This document shows, piece by piece, positions 1 through 8,800 of a stretch of 64,000 nt of DNA (position 1 is the first letter of the stretch; each line of letters begins with the position of its first letter). This DNA is from an uncultured Stenotrophomonas sp. (GTDB taxonomy: Bacteria > Pseudomonadota > Gammaproteobacteria > Xanthomonadales > Xanthomonadaceae), in contig NZ_CAMFIA010000010.1 in NCBI RefSeq assembly GCF_945952405.1, forward strand, positions 113,358 to 177,357. Reading direction: 5' to 3'. The notes under the pieces were generated by a model, which saw only the letters and a program-made list of their open reading frames with translations, ran no database searches and had not been told where the DNA came from. The position numbers and the translations under genes are program-made.

Positions 1-356
1 TCCAGATCATCGATCGGGTACGCATCATCCATGCCGAACTGCGCCACCGCGCCTTCCTGGCCGGCACGGCTGCCATCCCAGGCCTCGCGTTCGGCGTCGC
101 GCTCACGGCAGAACAGGATGGCCTCACCATGGCGGCGGCCCGGTATCAGCACCAGCACCGCCTCCGGCTCCGGGAAGCCGCTCAGGTACTGGAAATCCGA
201 GTCCTGCCGGAACGGATAATGGGTATCCAGGCTGCGCACCTTTTCCGCCGCGGCCGGCAGCACCAGGATCGCGTCCTCGCCGGCCATGTCCATCAACTGG
301 CGGCGCCGGCGCTTGTATTCGCCGGCCGCGATGCCGGTGCGCTGCTTGATATCCAT
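1..356 (-). CDS. pepP: Xaa-Pro aminopeptidase, N-terminal part (cut by window edge)
   Basis: Only the first ~118 codons are in the window; the gene runs off the left edge. The visible part begins MDIKQRTGIAAGEYKRRRRQ and carries the N-terminal aminopeptidase P signature (RQDSDFQYLSGFPEP, then LIPGR and FCRERD). PepP is a cytoplasmic Mn-dependent peptidase that removes the N-terminal residue before proline; its metal site would lie in the missing C-terminal part. The ATG overlaps the stop codon of the YgfB-like gene (ATGA), so the two are translationally coupled. The order ygfB-pepP next to zapA and 6S RNA matches the enterobacterial arrangement. Confidence 0.9.
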   Translation of the reverse strand, partial: MDIKQRTGIAAGEYKRRRRQLMDMAGEDAILVLPAAAEKVRSLDTHYPFRQDSDFQYLSGFPEPEAVLVLIPGRRHGEAILFCRERDAEREAWDGSRAGQEGAVAQFGMDDAYPIDDL

Positions 357-904
357 CAGTTCAGGCGCTGCCGATGACGCGAGGCCAGCACCACGTCGCC
401 GTGCAGCAACAGCACCGCCACGCGGATGAATTCCTCGATCTCCGACAGCGCTTCGTCATCATCGTCACCACCGGCCTCGAAATCCTCGCTGGAGGCGCGG
501 GCCAGGCTGGCCATGTCGGTCAGCGCCTCCTCGCCTTCCTCGGACAGCGCCGGGCGGCGGCCGCCGCTGCCCAGGCCGAAGCCGCCCAGGAACGAGCGGG
601 TCCAGCTGAACATCGCATCGGCCTGCGCGGCGACGTCATCGGTATCGGCCAGCAGCAGTTCGAAGGCGAAATCGCGGTCTTCCAGCTGCTTGATGGTGGC
701 CTGCAGCAGTTGCCCCAGCACGCTGTCGGCGGCCACCGGCGGCAGGCTGTCGTCGGCCAGCACGCGCGCCGGCCAGTCGTTGCCGGGTGCACCGCCGGCG
801 GCCAGCCAGCCGCACAGGGCGCCGTGCAGCTCGGCAGCGGTGGCGCCCAGGCCCAGCGCCTGGCTGGCGCGGGATACGTCGTCGACGGAGGGAAGTTCGG
901 TCAT
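356..904 (-). CDS. UPF0149 (YgfB/YecA-type) family protein
   Basis: A 182-residue acidic protein starting MTELPSVDDVSRASQALGLG, with the UPF0149 pattern: an N-terminal ELHGALCGWLAAG segment, a central FELLLADTDD segment and SWTRSFLGGFGLG near residue 115. Length fits the family (~180-195 aa). In Pseudomonas, YgfB relatives affect expression of cell-wall recycling genes, but no enzymatic activity can be inferred here. It lies directly upstream of pepP with a 1-base overlap and is divergent from the coiled-coil/zapA pair. Confidence 0.9.
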   Translation of the reverse strand: MTELPSVDDVSRASQALGLGATAAELHGALCGWLAAGGAPGNDWPARVLADDSLPPVAADSVLGQLLQATIKQLEDRDFAFELLLADTDDVAAQADAMFSWTRSFLGGFGLGSGGRRPALSEEGEEALTDMASLARASSEDFEAGGDDDDEALSEIEEFIRVAVLLLHGDVVLASRHRQRLN

Positions 905-1057
905 CGTGCGGCTCGTTCGGAAAGGAAACCCGGGGCGCGCACGCGCGCGCCCGTGAGACCCCGTAGTGTAGCAACCCCACGGCATCCTCCCCGTGGCCGC
1001 CCAGCCTTGCTGCGGCAGCGCTTGACCGCCCTTGCCCCGCTTGCCTATCGTGCCCGC

Positions 1058-1279
1058 ATGGAACCCGCCAATCCCCTTGCCCAGCTGCAGGACTTCGCCG
1101 CCCGCGTGGAAGCGTTGCTTGAACGCAACCAGCGCCTGGCCGAGGAAAACCGCAGCCTGCGCCATCAGCAGGAACAGCTGGTGGCCGAGCGTTCGACGCT
1201 GCTGGCCAAGAACGAGCAGGCGCGCTCGCGGGTGGAAGCGATGATCAGCCGGCTCAAATCCCTGGAGCAGCACACATGA
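1058..1279 (+). CDS. Small coiled-coil protein (TIGR02449 family, ZapB-like)
   Basis: A 73-residue protein starting MEPANPLAQLQDFAARVEAL. Almost the whole chain is a predicted coiled coil (ALLERNQRLAEENRSLRHQQ, then further heptads). It resembles the short TIGR02449 proteins that sit just upstream of zapA in many gammaproteobacteria and look like ZapB. The stop overlaps the zapA start (ATGA), so the two are probably co-translated. A structural role in Z-ring assembly is inferred from neighbour and coiled-coil character only. Confidence 0.85.
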   Translation: MEPANPLAQLQDFAARVEALLERNQRLAEENRSLRHQQEQLVAERSTLLAKNEQARSRVEAMISRLKSLEQHT

Positions 1280-1572
1280 GCGCCGAACCGGTCAGTGTCC
1301 GCATCCTCGATCGTGAATACACCGTGGGCGTTGGCGGCGACGAGCGCGACAGCCTGATGGCGGCCGCACGCCTGCTCGATGCCCGCATGCGCGAGATCCG
1401 CGGCAGCAACCGCATGGCCGCGGTCGACCGCGTCGCCGTGCTGGCGGCGCTGAACCTCGCCCACGAACTGCAGCTGCTGCGCGACGAGAACGCCCGCCAG
1501 GCGGTCGCCCTGCAGCAGACCCTGGCCGACCTGAACCGGCGCCTGGACCGCGCCATCGACGGCACCCCCTAG
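1276..1572 (+). CDS. zapA: Cell division protein ZapA
   Basis: A 98-residue ZapA: N-terminal beta region (EPVSVRILDREYTVG), then a long helix (DERDSLMAAARLLDARMREI) and a C-terminal coiled coil ending NRRLDRAIDGTP. ZapA binds FtsZ and crosslinks protofilaments at the division site. It overlaps the preceding coiled-coil gene by four bases. 6S RNA lies downstream, the conserved zapA-ssrS-fau order. Confidence 0.95.
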   Translation: MSAEPVSVRILDREYTVGVGGDERDSLMAAARLLDARMREIRGSNRMAAVDRVAVLAALNLAHELQLLRDENARQAVALQQTLADLNRRLDRAIDGTP

Positions 1573-1649
1573 AAAAAGGGGACGGAGGGAATTAAGGCGC
1601 ATTCGCCCCTTCCGTGCTGGAAACGTCTTAATCCCCTCCGTCCCCTTTT
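1573..1649 (+). repeat. Inverted repeat, GGGGACGGAGGG-ATTAAG family, copy 1
   Basis: The left arm (1573-1596) and right arm (1627-1649) are near-perfect inverted copies built on AAAAGGGGACGGAGGG / CCCTCCGTCCCCTTTT. It starts at the zapA stop codon and can fold as a rho-independent-like hairpin with a T-rich 3' side. A second copy follows hemL (7474-7540), so this is a dispersed family used at gene ends. Confidence 0.85.
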
Positions 1650-1705
1650 CTGAATTGGTACGGACTGTTGCCGACGAACGGCCTATCCAGATGCTGCGCG
1701 CTGGC

Positions 1706-1711
1706 TATAAT
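1706..1711 (+). promoter_or_regulatory. -10 element of the 6S RNA promoter
   Basis: A consensus TATAAT lies 7 bases upstream of the predicted 5' end of 6S RNA. No good -35 hexamer is visible at normal spacing. Confidence 0.6.
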
Positions 1712-1717
1712 GGTCAC

Positions 1718-1905
1718 GCGTTCTCTGCGGTACTCGACGGCATGTGCAAACATTCGCCTTGTCCCTTAAGAACGACACCGGGAGCGCGACAGCGCCGGGA
1801 GTGCAGGTCCGCCTTGTAGCGGGAAGCCCGATGGTTCTCCAGCGTTCCCACTTGAGCCCCCGGGTTCAAGGTCGTTTCGCATGCATCGACATTGCGGAGA
1901 ATGCA
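1718..1905 (+). ncRNA. ssrS: 6S RNA
   Basis: About 188 nt between zapA and fau, the conserved position of 6S RNA in gammaproteobacteria. The ends pair as a closing stem (GCGTTCTCTGC at 1718-1728 with GCGGAGAATGC at 1894-1904, two G-U pairs), as expected for the long 6S hairpin with a central bubble. A TATAAT box precedes it and a strong terminator follows. 6S RNA binds the housekeeping RNA polymerase holoenzyme in stationary phase. The exact ends are estimates. Confidence 0.88.
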
Positions 1906-1915
1906 ATATTCCAGC

Positions 1916-1949
1916 AAGGGCGACGTCTTCGGGCGTCGCCCTTGTTCTT
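1916..1949 (+). terminator. Rho-independent terminator after 6S RNA
   Basis: A perfect 10-bp stem (AAGGGCGACG with CGTCGCCCTT) around an 8-base loop, followed by a T-rich run (TTGTTCTTT). Confidence 0.85.
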
Positions 1950-1987
1950 TCCGGCACAATGACGGCTGTTCCCCGCCGCACGCTGCC

Positions 1988-2577
1988 ATGACCGATCCGC
2001 GCCAGGCCCTGCGCCACGACCTGCGGCAACGCCGCCGCCACCTCTCTGCCGGTGAACGCATCGCCGCTGCCGAATCGCTGGCCGACGCCCTGCTGAGCCT
2101 GCCGTTCGCTCCGCGCGAAGGTGCCGTGGCCGGCTACTGGGCGCTGGATGGTGAAATCGCCCTGCACCGCTGGCAGCTGCAACTGCCCGAAGCACTCACC
2201 TATTGCCTGCCGGTGCTGGCCGGCGAGGTACTGCGCTTCGCGCCGTGGCGGCCCGGCCAGCCGCTGACCAGCAACCGCTACGGCATTCCCGAGCCGGACG
2301 TGGCACTGGAAGACACCCTGGAACCGGCACAGATGGCGCTGGTGGTGACCCCGCTGGTGGGCTTCGACACGCAGTGCCGGCGGCTGGGCATGGGGGGCGG
2401 CTGGTATGATCGCAGCTTCGCCTTCCGCCACGACCGGCCGGCGCCGCCCTGGCTGGTCGGTGCTGCGTTCGCGGTGCAGCAGGTCGAGTCCTTGCCGGTG
2501 GCGTCGTGGGACGTGCCGGTGGATGCGATCTGCACCGAAGACGGCACCCTGTTCCCCTCCGCTGCCCCCGTGAACGC

Positions 2578-2581
<4 letters not shown>
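1988..2581 (+). CDS. fau: 5-formyltetrahydrofolate cyclo-ligase
   Basis: A 197-residue cytoplasmic enzyme that converts 5-formyl-THF to 5,10-methenyl-THF with ATP. Family signatures: an N-terminal basic helix (RHDLRQRRRHLSAGER), PEPDVALE, the nucleotide-binding VVTPLVGFDTQCRRLGMGGG and WYDRSFAF. The start is the ATG giving MTDPRQALRHDLRQ; longer in-frame starts run into the 6S terminator. fau downstream of 6S RNA is a conserved pair, often transcribed through. Its stop overlaps the next start (ATGA). Confidence 0.93.
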
Positions 2582-3057
<476 letters not shown>

Positions 3058-3079
3058 TTCCCTGCCTGAGAGTTCTCCC

Positions 3080-3727
3080 ATGTCCGAAGCCAAGCGCCTG
3101 GCCGCCGAGAAAGCCATCGAGTACGTTGAAGACGGCATGATCGTCGGTGTCGGCACCGGTTCCACCGTTGCCTATTTCATCGATGCCCTGGCCCGCATCC
3201 AGCACCGCATCAAGGGCGCCGTGTCCAGCTCCGAGCAGAGCACCGCGCGCCTGAAGCAGCACGGCATCGAGGTGATCGAGCTGAACCACAGCGGCAACCT
3301 GTCGTTGTACGTGGACGGCGCCGATGAGTGCGACCCGAACAAGTGCCTGATCAAGGGCGGCGGCGCCGCACTGACCCGCGAGAAGATCATCGCCGAGGCC
3401 AGCGAGCGCTTCATCTGCATCGTCGACCCGAGCAAGCAGGTGCCGGTGCTGGGCCGCTTCCCGCTGCCGGTGGAAGTGATCCCGATGGCACGCAGCCTGG
3501 TCGCCCGCCAGATCCGCGACATGACCGGCGGCCAGCCGACCTGGCGCGAAGGCGTGGTCACCGACAACGGCAACCAGATCCTGGACATCCACAACCTGCA
3601 GATCACCGATCCGGAAAAGCTGGAACGCGAACTCAACCAGCTGCCGGGCGTGGTCTGCGTCGGCCTGTTCGCGCGCCGCCGTGCCGATGTGGTGATCGTC
3701 GGTGGCGAGCCGCCGGTCGTACTCTGA
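3080..3727 (+). CDS. rpiA: Ribose-5-phosphate isomerase A
   Basis: A 215-residue RpiA of normal length that interconverts ribose-5-phosphate and ribulose-5-phosphate in the pentose phosphate pathway. Hallmarks: [14 protein letters not shown] (phosphate loop), [11 protein letters not shown] (catalytic Asp region), [14 protein letters not shown] and the C-terminal [15 protein letters not shown]. It starts 22 bp after the EVE gene. Confidence 0.97.
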   Translation: MSEAKRLAAEKAIEYVEDGMIVGVGTGSTVAYFIDALARIQHRIKGAVSSSEQSTARLKQHGIEVIELNHSGNLSLYVDGADECDPNKCLIKGGGAALTREKIIAEASERFICIVDPSKQVPVLGRFPLPVEVIPMARSLVARQIRDMTGGQPTWREGVVTDNGNQILDIHNLQITDPEKLERELNQLPGVVCVGLFARRRADVVIVGGEPPVVL

Positions 3728-3748
3728 CCCTTTGCAAGGATCCTGACG

Positions 3749-4192
3749 ATGTCGCTGTTGCGCCCGCTGCTGATGCTTCCGCTGCTGGCCCTGGCCGGCT
3801 GTGCCACCGATGCGGCCCGCCACTGGGTCGAGCTGGATGGTGCCCGCTACCAGGTGGAGCTGGCTACCAACGATGAATCCCGCGCGCGCGGGCTGATGTT
3901 CCGCGACCAGATGGCCACCGACCACGGCATGCTGTTCATCCATGACCGCGAAGAGATGCAGGCGTACTGGATGAAGAACACCAAGATCGCGCTGGACATC
4001 CTGTACTTCGACAACCAGCGCAAGCTGGTCAGCCAGCAGCGCGACGTTCCGCCGTGCTCGGCCGGCGACATGTGCCCGCCCTACCCCAGCGGTGGCCCGG
4101 CGCGGTACGTACTGGAGCTCAACGCCGGCCAGGCCGAGAAGCTCAAGCTGAAGGACGGCACCCAGCTGACCTTTGGGCCAGGCATCCCGTAA
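3749..4192 (+). CDS. DUF192 family lipoprotein
   Basis: A 147-residue protein with a lipoprotein signal peptide (LLMLPLLALAGC; Cys near residue 18) followed by a DUF192 domain: RARGLMFRDQMATDHGMLF, MQAYWMKNTKIALDILYFD and YVLELNAGQAEKLKLKDG. DUF192 proteins are small beta-rich envelope proteins without an assigned reaction. It lies 21 bp after rpiA and may be the end of that operon. Confidence 0.9.
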   Translation: MSLLRPLLMLPLLALAGCATDAARHWVELDGARYQVELATNDESRARGLMFRDQMATDHGMLFIHDREEMQAYWMKNTKIALDILYFDNQRKLVSQQRDVPPCSAGDMCPPYPSGGPARYVLELNAGQAEKLKLKDGTQLTFGPGIP

Positions 4193-4372
4193 ACCCACGC
4201 CCTGCGTGGATGAGGAATGGCCGGTGCCGACCCTGGTCGGCACCGGCCTTCGATGCACGACCTGGCCCCACTCTGGATCCAGGTCGGCCTGTGCCGGCAG
4301 CACATGCACGGGACGCCACTTTTTCACGCCCCACCGCTTGAAACCGCCTGCGAATGCCGCCAGTCTGTGGCC

Positions 4373-5218
4373 ATGCAGGACCGGATCACACTCCCCGACT
4401 GGGATGCACTGGCCGACCTCGAAGACGAGGCGCTGCCACTGTTGCCGACCGCGCTGCTGATCGCGCGCGATGAATACCCCGATCTGCAGCCGTCGACCTA
4501 CGACGCGCTGATCCAGAGCCACGTCGACCATCTCCGCTCGGAGGTGGACAGCATCGACAACAGCCCGTTGAAGATGGCGGCGATCAACCGCCACCTGTTC
4601 GACGAACTGGGCTACAGCGGCGACCACGACGAGTACTACGATCCGCGCAACAGCTACCTCAACCAGGTGTTCGAGCGCCGCCTGGGCAACCCGATTTCGC
4701 TGGCGCTGGTGCAGATGGAAGTCTCACGGCGGCTGGGCATCCCGCTCGACGGGGTGTCCTTCCCCGGCCACTTCCTGGTGCGCCTGCCGGTGGACGACGG
4801 CGTGTTGGTCATGGACCCCTTCAACGGCGGCCGCCCGCTGGACGTGGACGAACTGCGCGAGCGGGCCAAATCCCATCTGGGCGGGCAGATGCCCGACGAC
4901 CAGGTGCTGGCACAGATCCTGGACCCGGCACCGGCACGCGCGATCCTGATGCGCATGCTGCGCAACCTGCATGGCGTGTACGCCGAAGCCGGCGAGTGGG
5001 ACCGTGCAGCACGCAGTGCCGACCGCCTGCTGAAGCTGGCCCCGGAGCAGGACGATGCGCTGCGCGACCGCGGCCTGGCCTACCTGCAGCTGGAGTACCT
5101 GGCCGGCGCTCGCCACGATCTGGGGCACTACCTCAAGCGCAACCCGGAGGCCAGCGATGCGCAGTGGCTGCGCGAGAAGCTGATCGACCTCGGTGGGCCG
5201 ATGCCGCGGCTGCATTGA
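4373..5218 (+). CDS. SirB1 family protein (transglutaminase-like plus TPR)
   Basis: A 281-residue protein starting MQDRITLPDWDALADLEDEA. The first ~190 residues carry the SirB1/transglutaminase-like core (RHLFDELGYSGDHDEYYDP, ERRLGNPISLALV, VSFPGHFLVRL). The last ~90 form tetratricopeptide-like helices (GVYAEAGEWDRAARSADRLL, GLAYLQLEYLAGARHDLGHY). There is no Cys in the GNPISLALV segment, so protease or transglutaminase activity should not be assumed. The 180-bp gap before it holds a GGTGCCGACC palindrome. Confidence 0.88.
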   Translation: MQDRITLPDWDALADLEDEALPLLPTALLIARDEYPDLQPSTYDALIQSHVDHLRSEVDSIDNSPLKMAAINRHLFDELGYSGDHDEYYDPRNSYLNQVFERRLGNPISLALVQMEVSRRLGIPLDGVSFPGHFLVRLPVDDGVLVMDPFNGGRPLDVDELRERAKSHLGGQMPDDQVLAQILDPAPARAILMRMLRNLHGVYAEAGEWDRAARSADRLLKLAPEQDDALRDRGLAYLQLEYLAGARHDLGHYLKRNPEASDAQWLREKLIDLGGPMPRLH

Positions 5219-5228
5219 GGGTGTCGGT

Positions 5229-5249
5229 GTGTGGACCCACGGTCCACAC
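5229..5249. terminator. Short perfect hairpin between convergent genes
   Basis: GTGTGGACC and GGTCCACAC pair around a 3-base loop, between the convergent SirB1-like and rubredoxin genes. No T-run follows, so a role as bidirectional terminator is only possible. Confidence 0.4.
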
Positions 5250-5277
5250 CCACCAGATGGGCCGGGTGGCCCAGCCG

Positions 5278-5469
5278 TCAGTCGACCTCGACCATTTCGA
5301 AGTCGGCCTTGGTCACCCCGCAGTCCGGGCAGGTCCAGGTCTCGGGAATGTCCTCCCAGCGCGTCCCCGGCGCGATGCCCTCCTCCGGCAAACCTTCCGC
5401 TTCGCTGTAAAGGAAGCCGCAGACCACGCACATCCAGGTGCGCAAGGTGGTGGGGGTGGCGTCACTCAT
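5278..5469 (-). CDS. Rubredoxin
   Basis: A 63-residue rubredoxin if started at [17 protein letters not shown]; an in-frame ATG 11 codons upstream is possible but gives a non-family extension. The two iron knuckles are [20 protein letters not shown] and [17 protein letters not shown], four Cys in all. It is a one-electron carrier in the cytoplasm; its redox partners (e.g. an alkane hydroxylase or a reductase) are not in the window. Confidence 0.93.
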   Translation of the reverse strand: MSDATPTTLRTWMCVVCGFLYSEAEGLPEEGIAPGTRWEDIPETWTCPDCGVTKADFEMVEVD

Positions 5470-5536
5470 CGGATAATCGGGACTGGATTCACGGGCCGCC
5501 ATTGTCCCATCGCGGTCCTCTCACCGGTAGCCATCG

Positions 5537-6163
5537 ATGACTTCTGCTTCCCCGGCGCCCCGCGGCGTCTACCTGATCACCCCGGACGAGCCCGATACCG
5601 CGCGCCTGCTGGCCCGCACCGCGCCGCTGCTGGCCGCCGGCGCCACCTGGCTGCAGTACCGCAACAAGACCGCCAGCGATGCGCTGCGGCGGGAACAGGC
5701 CACCGCCCTGCAGGCGCTCTGTGCGGAGCACGGCGTGCCGTTGATCGTCAACGACGACCCGGCGCTGGCGCAGGCGGTCGGTGCCGCCGGCGTGCACCTG
5801 GGCGGCACCGACGGCGACATCCCCAGCGCGCGTGCCCTGCTCGGCGCGGATGCCATCATCGGCGCCTCCTGCTACGACCAGCTGGCCAATGCCGAGCAGG
5901 CCGTCGCCGCCGGTGCCAGCTACGTGGCCTTCGGCGCATTTTTCCCGACCACCACCAAGGTCACCACCAGCCGCGCCCATGCCGACCTGCTGCGGCAAAG
6001 CGCCGCACTGGGTGTGCCGCGGGTGGCGATCGGCGGGCTGACGCCGGACAATGTCGGTCCCATCATCGACGCCGGCGCCGATCTGGTCGCCGTGGTCAGC
6101 AGCGTGTTCGCCGCCGAAGACCCGGTTGCGGTCCAGCGCGCCTACCTCGCCCAGTTCGCGTAA
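5537..6163 (+). CDS. thiE: Thiamine-phosphate synthase
   Basis: A 208-residue TIM-barrel enzyme that joins HMP-PP and HET-P to thiamine phosphate. Motifs: [12 protein letters not shown] (HMP-PP site), [39 protein letters not shown] and [20 protein letters not shown] (phosphate site). It is unlinked from thiC, which lies at 44.2 kb with its own riboswitch. It is followed after 16 bp by hemL. Confidence 0.95.
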   Translation: MTSASPAPRGVYLITPDEPDTARLLARTAPLLAAGATWLQYRNKTASDALRREQATALQALCAEHGVPLIVNDDPALAQAVGAAGVHLGGTDGDIPSARALLGADAIIGASCYDQLANAEQAVAAGASYVAFGAFFPTTTKVTTSRAHADLLRQSAALGVPRVAIGGLTPDNVGPIIDAGADLVAVVSSVFAAEDPVAVQRAYLAQFA

Positions 6164-6179
6164 TGCCCAGGAAAGCCCC

Positions 6180-7469
6180 ATGAACCACGACCAGTCCCAC
6201 GCCCTGTTCTCCCGTGCCCAGCAGCTGCTCCCGGGCGGCGTCAATTCGCCGGTGCGCGCGTTCAAGTCGGTCGGCGGCGAGCCGTTCTTCGTCGAACGCG
6301 CCGACGGCGCCTACCTGTACGACGTCGATGGCAACCGCTACATCGACTACGTCGGTTCCTGGGGCCCGATGATCGTCGGCCACAACCACCCGGCGGTGCG
6401 CCAGGCGGTGAAGAAGGCGATCGACAACGGCCTCTCGTTCGGCGCGCCGTGCGCGGCGGAAGTAACCATGGCCGAGACCCTCAGCCGCCTGGTGCCGTCC
6501 TGCGAGATGGTGCGCATGGTCAACTCCGGAACCGAAGCCACGCTGTCGGCGATCCGCCTGGCGCGCGGCGCCACCGGCCGCAACCGCATCGTCAAGTTCG
6601 AAGGCTGCTACCACGGCCACGGCGACTCGTTCCTGGTCAAGGCCGGCAGCGGCATGCTGACCCTCGGCGTACCGACCTCGCCGGGTGTGCCGGCCGGCCT
6701 GAGCGAATTGACCCTGACCCTGCCCTACAACGACTTCGAGGCCGCCACCGCACTGTTCGAGCAACAGGGTGATGACATCGCCGGCCTGATCATCGAACCG
6801 GTGGTCGGCAACGCCAACTGCATCCCGCCGCGCGAGGGCTACCTGCAGCACCTGCGCGAGCTGTGCACGAAGCACGGCGCCCTGCTGATCTTCGACGAAG
6901 TGATGACCGGCTTCCGTGTCGCCCTCGGCGGTGCGCAGGCGCACTACGGGATCACGCCGGACCTGACCACCTTCGGCAAGATCATCGGCGGCGGCATGCC
7001 GGTGGGTGCCTACGGTGGTCGCCGCGAACTGATGCAGCAGATCGCGCCGGCCGGCCCGATCTACCAGGCCGGCACGCTGAGCGGCAACCCGGTGGCGATG
7101 GCCGCTGGCCTGGCCATGCTGGAACTGATCCAGCAGCCGGGTTTCCATGCCGATCTTGCCGAGCGCACGGCACGCCTGTGCGCCGGCCTGGAAGCCGCCG
7201 CCGCCGAAGCCGGGGTGGCGGTGACCACCACCCGCGTGGGCGCGATGTTCGGCCTGTTCTTCACCGACCAGAAGGTCGAGACCTACGCGCAGGCCACCGC
7301 CTGCGACATTCCGGCCTTCAACCGCTTCTTCCACGCGATGCTCGAGCAGGGCGTGTTCCTCGCGCCGTCGGCCTACGAGGCCGGCTTCCTGTCCAGCGCG
7401 CACGATGATGCCGTGATCGAAGCAACCCTGGCCGCCGCACGCGTCGCCTTCAAGGCCGCCAAGGGCTGA
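6180..7469 (+). CDS. hemL: Glutamate-1-semialdehyde 2,1-aminomutase
   Basis: A 429-residue PLP enzyme that makes 5-aminolevulinate for heme synthesis. Family hallmarks: [56 protein letters not shown] and [17 protein letters not shown], with the PLP Lys at residue 267. The start [16 protein letters not shown] is 17 bases after the thiE stop. A strong palindrome follows the stop. Confidence 0.97.
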   Translation: MNHDQSHALFSRAQQLLPGGVNSPVRAFKSVGGEPFFVERADGAYLYDVDGNRYIDYVGSWGPMIVGHNHPAVRQAVKKAIDNGLSFGAPCAAEVTMAETLSRLVPSCEMVRMVNSGTEATLSAIRLARGATGRNRIVKFEGCYHGHGDSFLVKAGSGMLTLGVPTSPGVPAGLSELTLTLPYNDFEAATALFEQQGDDIAGLIIEPVVGNANCIPPREGYLQHLRELCTKHGALLIFDEVMTGFRVALGGAQAHYGITPDLTTFGKIIGGGMPVGAYGGRRELMQQIAPAGPIYQAGTLSGNPVAMAAGLAMLELIQQPGFHADLAERTARLCAGLEAAAAEAGVAVTTTRVGAMFGLFFTDQKVETYAQATACDIPAFNRFFHAMLEQGVFLAPSAYEAGFLSSAHDDAVIEATLAAARVAFKAAKG

Positions 7470-7473
7470 CAGC

Positions 7474-7540
7474 AAAAAGGGGACGGAGGGGATTAAGTCG
7501 TTTATGCATTTACGACTTAATCCCCTCCGTCCCCTTTTTT
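7474..7540. repeat. Inverted repeat, GGGGACGGAGGG-ATTAAG family, copy 2
   Basis: Perfect 27-bp arms (7474-7500 and 7513-7539) around a 12-base AT-rich loop, with A-run and T-run ends, so it can act as a terminator in both directions between the convergent hemL and azurin genes. Same core as the repeat at 1573-1649. Confidence 0.9.
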
Positions 7541-7551
7541 CTTGCGATGCG

Positions 7552-8001
7552 TCAGCCGAAGACGAACTTGCCCTTCATCATCGCGAAGTGACCGGGGAAC
7601 GAGCAGAAGAAGGTGTAATCGCCACCCTTCTGCAGGCCCTGGGTGGAGAAACGCACGCGGGTGGTCTCGCCACCGCCAATCACCTTGGTGTGCGCCAGCA
7701 CGCGCTTGTCGGCCTTGGGCAGGTAGCTGTCGGCCAGGGTCATGCGCATGCCCGCCATCGCCACCGGCTGGTAATCCGCCGTGCGGGTCAGCACCCAGTT
7801 ATGGCCCATGGCGGTGGCGGCCAGCTTGCCGGTGTGGCGCAGGGTCAGATCGACCGCGCTGCAGTCGGCCGCAACCTTGATCTCACGGCTGCTGAAGCTC
7901 ATCTGGTCGGTACTGTCGATGCTCACCGCACAGACCCGCGCCATTGCCGACGGCGCCAGCATCAGCGCACCCACTCCCACCGCTACCATCCAAGCCTTCA
8001 T
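7552..8001 (-). CDS. azu: Azurin (type I blue copper protein)
   Basis: A 149-residue precursor: signal peptide (WMVAVGVGALMLAPSAMA), then mature azurin beginning VCAVSIDSTDQMSF. Copper ligands are visible as GHNWVL (His) and YTFFCSFPGHFAMMKGKFVF (Cys, His, Met). It is a periplasmic electron carrier. The start was set at the ATG with GGAGATGCAACG in front; a longer in-frame start lacks a comparable site. Confidence 0.95.
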   Translation of the reverse strand: MKAWMVAVGVGALMLAPSAMARVCAVSIDSTDQMSFSSREIKVAADCSAVDLTLRHTGKLAATAMGHNWVLTRTADYQPVAMAGMRMTLADSYLPKADKRVLAHTKVIGGGETTRVRFSTQGLQKGGDYTFFCSFPGHFAMMKGKFVFG

Positions 8002-8124
8002 CGTTGCATCTCCTGCAGATTCAACCTTCATTCTAGGCAGGCCCGTGCAGCCCCGTCTGCGACCGTCTGTCGCATGACCGCTTCAGGGTTTCCCGCGCGC
8101 TCGCCGCAATGGCATGCTCGGCCG

Positions 8125-8727
8125 ATGCGCATCGACCTGCTGCTGCTGGATGTGGATGGCGTGCTGGTGCACTACCAGCGCGCGCAACGTGTGCTGCACC
8201 TGGCACAGGCGCTGGCCGTGCCTGCCGCGGCAGTACAGGCGGCGCTGTATGACAGCGGCCTGGAAGCAGCGCACGACAGCGGCACGCTGGACGCCGCGTC
8301 CTACCTGGAGCGGCTGGGCGAGCAGCTGGGCCGCCGCGTCGATGCGCAGACCTGGATGGCCGCGCGGCAGGCCGCCAGCCATCCCCAACCGGCGGTGCTG
8401 CAACGGCTGCAGATGCTGCAGCTGCCATTGGCGGTGCTGACCAACAATGGCGCATTGCTGGCGCAGGCGCTGCCCACCCTGCTGCCTGAGCTGTTCCCGG
8501 CCCTGCAGGGCCGCGTGTTCTGCAGCGCGGATTTCGGCCTGCGCAAGCCCGCGCCGGCGGTATTCCTGCGTACCCTGGAGGCGCTTGGCGTGGCACCTGC
8601 GCACACGCTGTTCGTCGATGACCTGTTCACCAATGTGCGCGGCGCGCGGCTGGCCGGGCTGCACGCGGAAACCGTGCACGATGGCCGTGGACTGGGAAAG
8701 GTGCTGAAGCGCTACCGGATCGGGTGA
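8125..8727 (+). CDS. HAD-superfamily hydrolase
   Basis: A 200-residue HAD hydrolase. Motif I is LLLLDVDGVLV (nucleophile Asp9, acid Asp11), motif II PLAVLTNNGALLAQ, motif III near FGLRKPAPAVFLRTLEALGV and motif IV HTLFVDDLFTNVRGARLAG. A small helical cap (~residues 16-85) places it with beta-phosphoglucomutase/phosphatase-like HADs. The substrate cannot be told. It is divergent from the azurin gene. Confidence 0.9.
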   Translation: MRIDLLLLDVDGVLVHYQRAQRVLHLAQALAVPAAAVQAALYDSGLEAAHDSGTLDAASYLERLGEQLGRRVDAQTWMAARQAASHPQPAVLQRLQMLQLPLAVLTNNGALLAQALPTLLPELFPALQGRVFCSADFGLRKPAPAVFLRTLEALGVAPAHTLFVDDLFTNVRGARLAGLHAETVHDGRGLGKVLKRYRIG

Positions 8728-8736
8728 TGGCCTGCG

Positions 8737-8761
8737 GAGCCGAGCGTAGGCTCGGCGCTAC
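8737..8761 (-). repeat. SMAG-type GTAG palindrome
   Basis: GAGCCGAGCGTAGGCTCGGCGCTAC: a hairpin whose minus strand begins GTAG, between the convergent HAD and argD genes. Confidence 0.75.
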
Positions 8762-8800
8762 AGGGATGCTGCGGAGAGGGGACTGCCGCCCCCTCTGGCA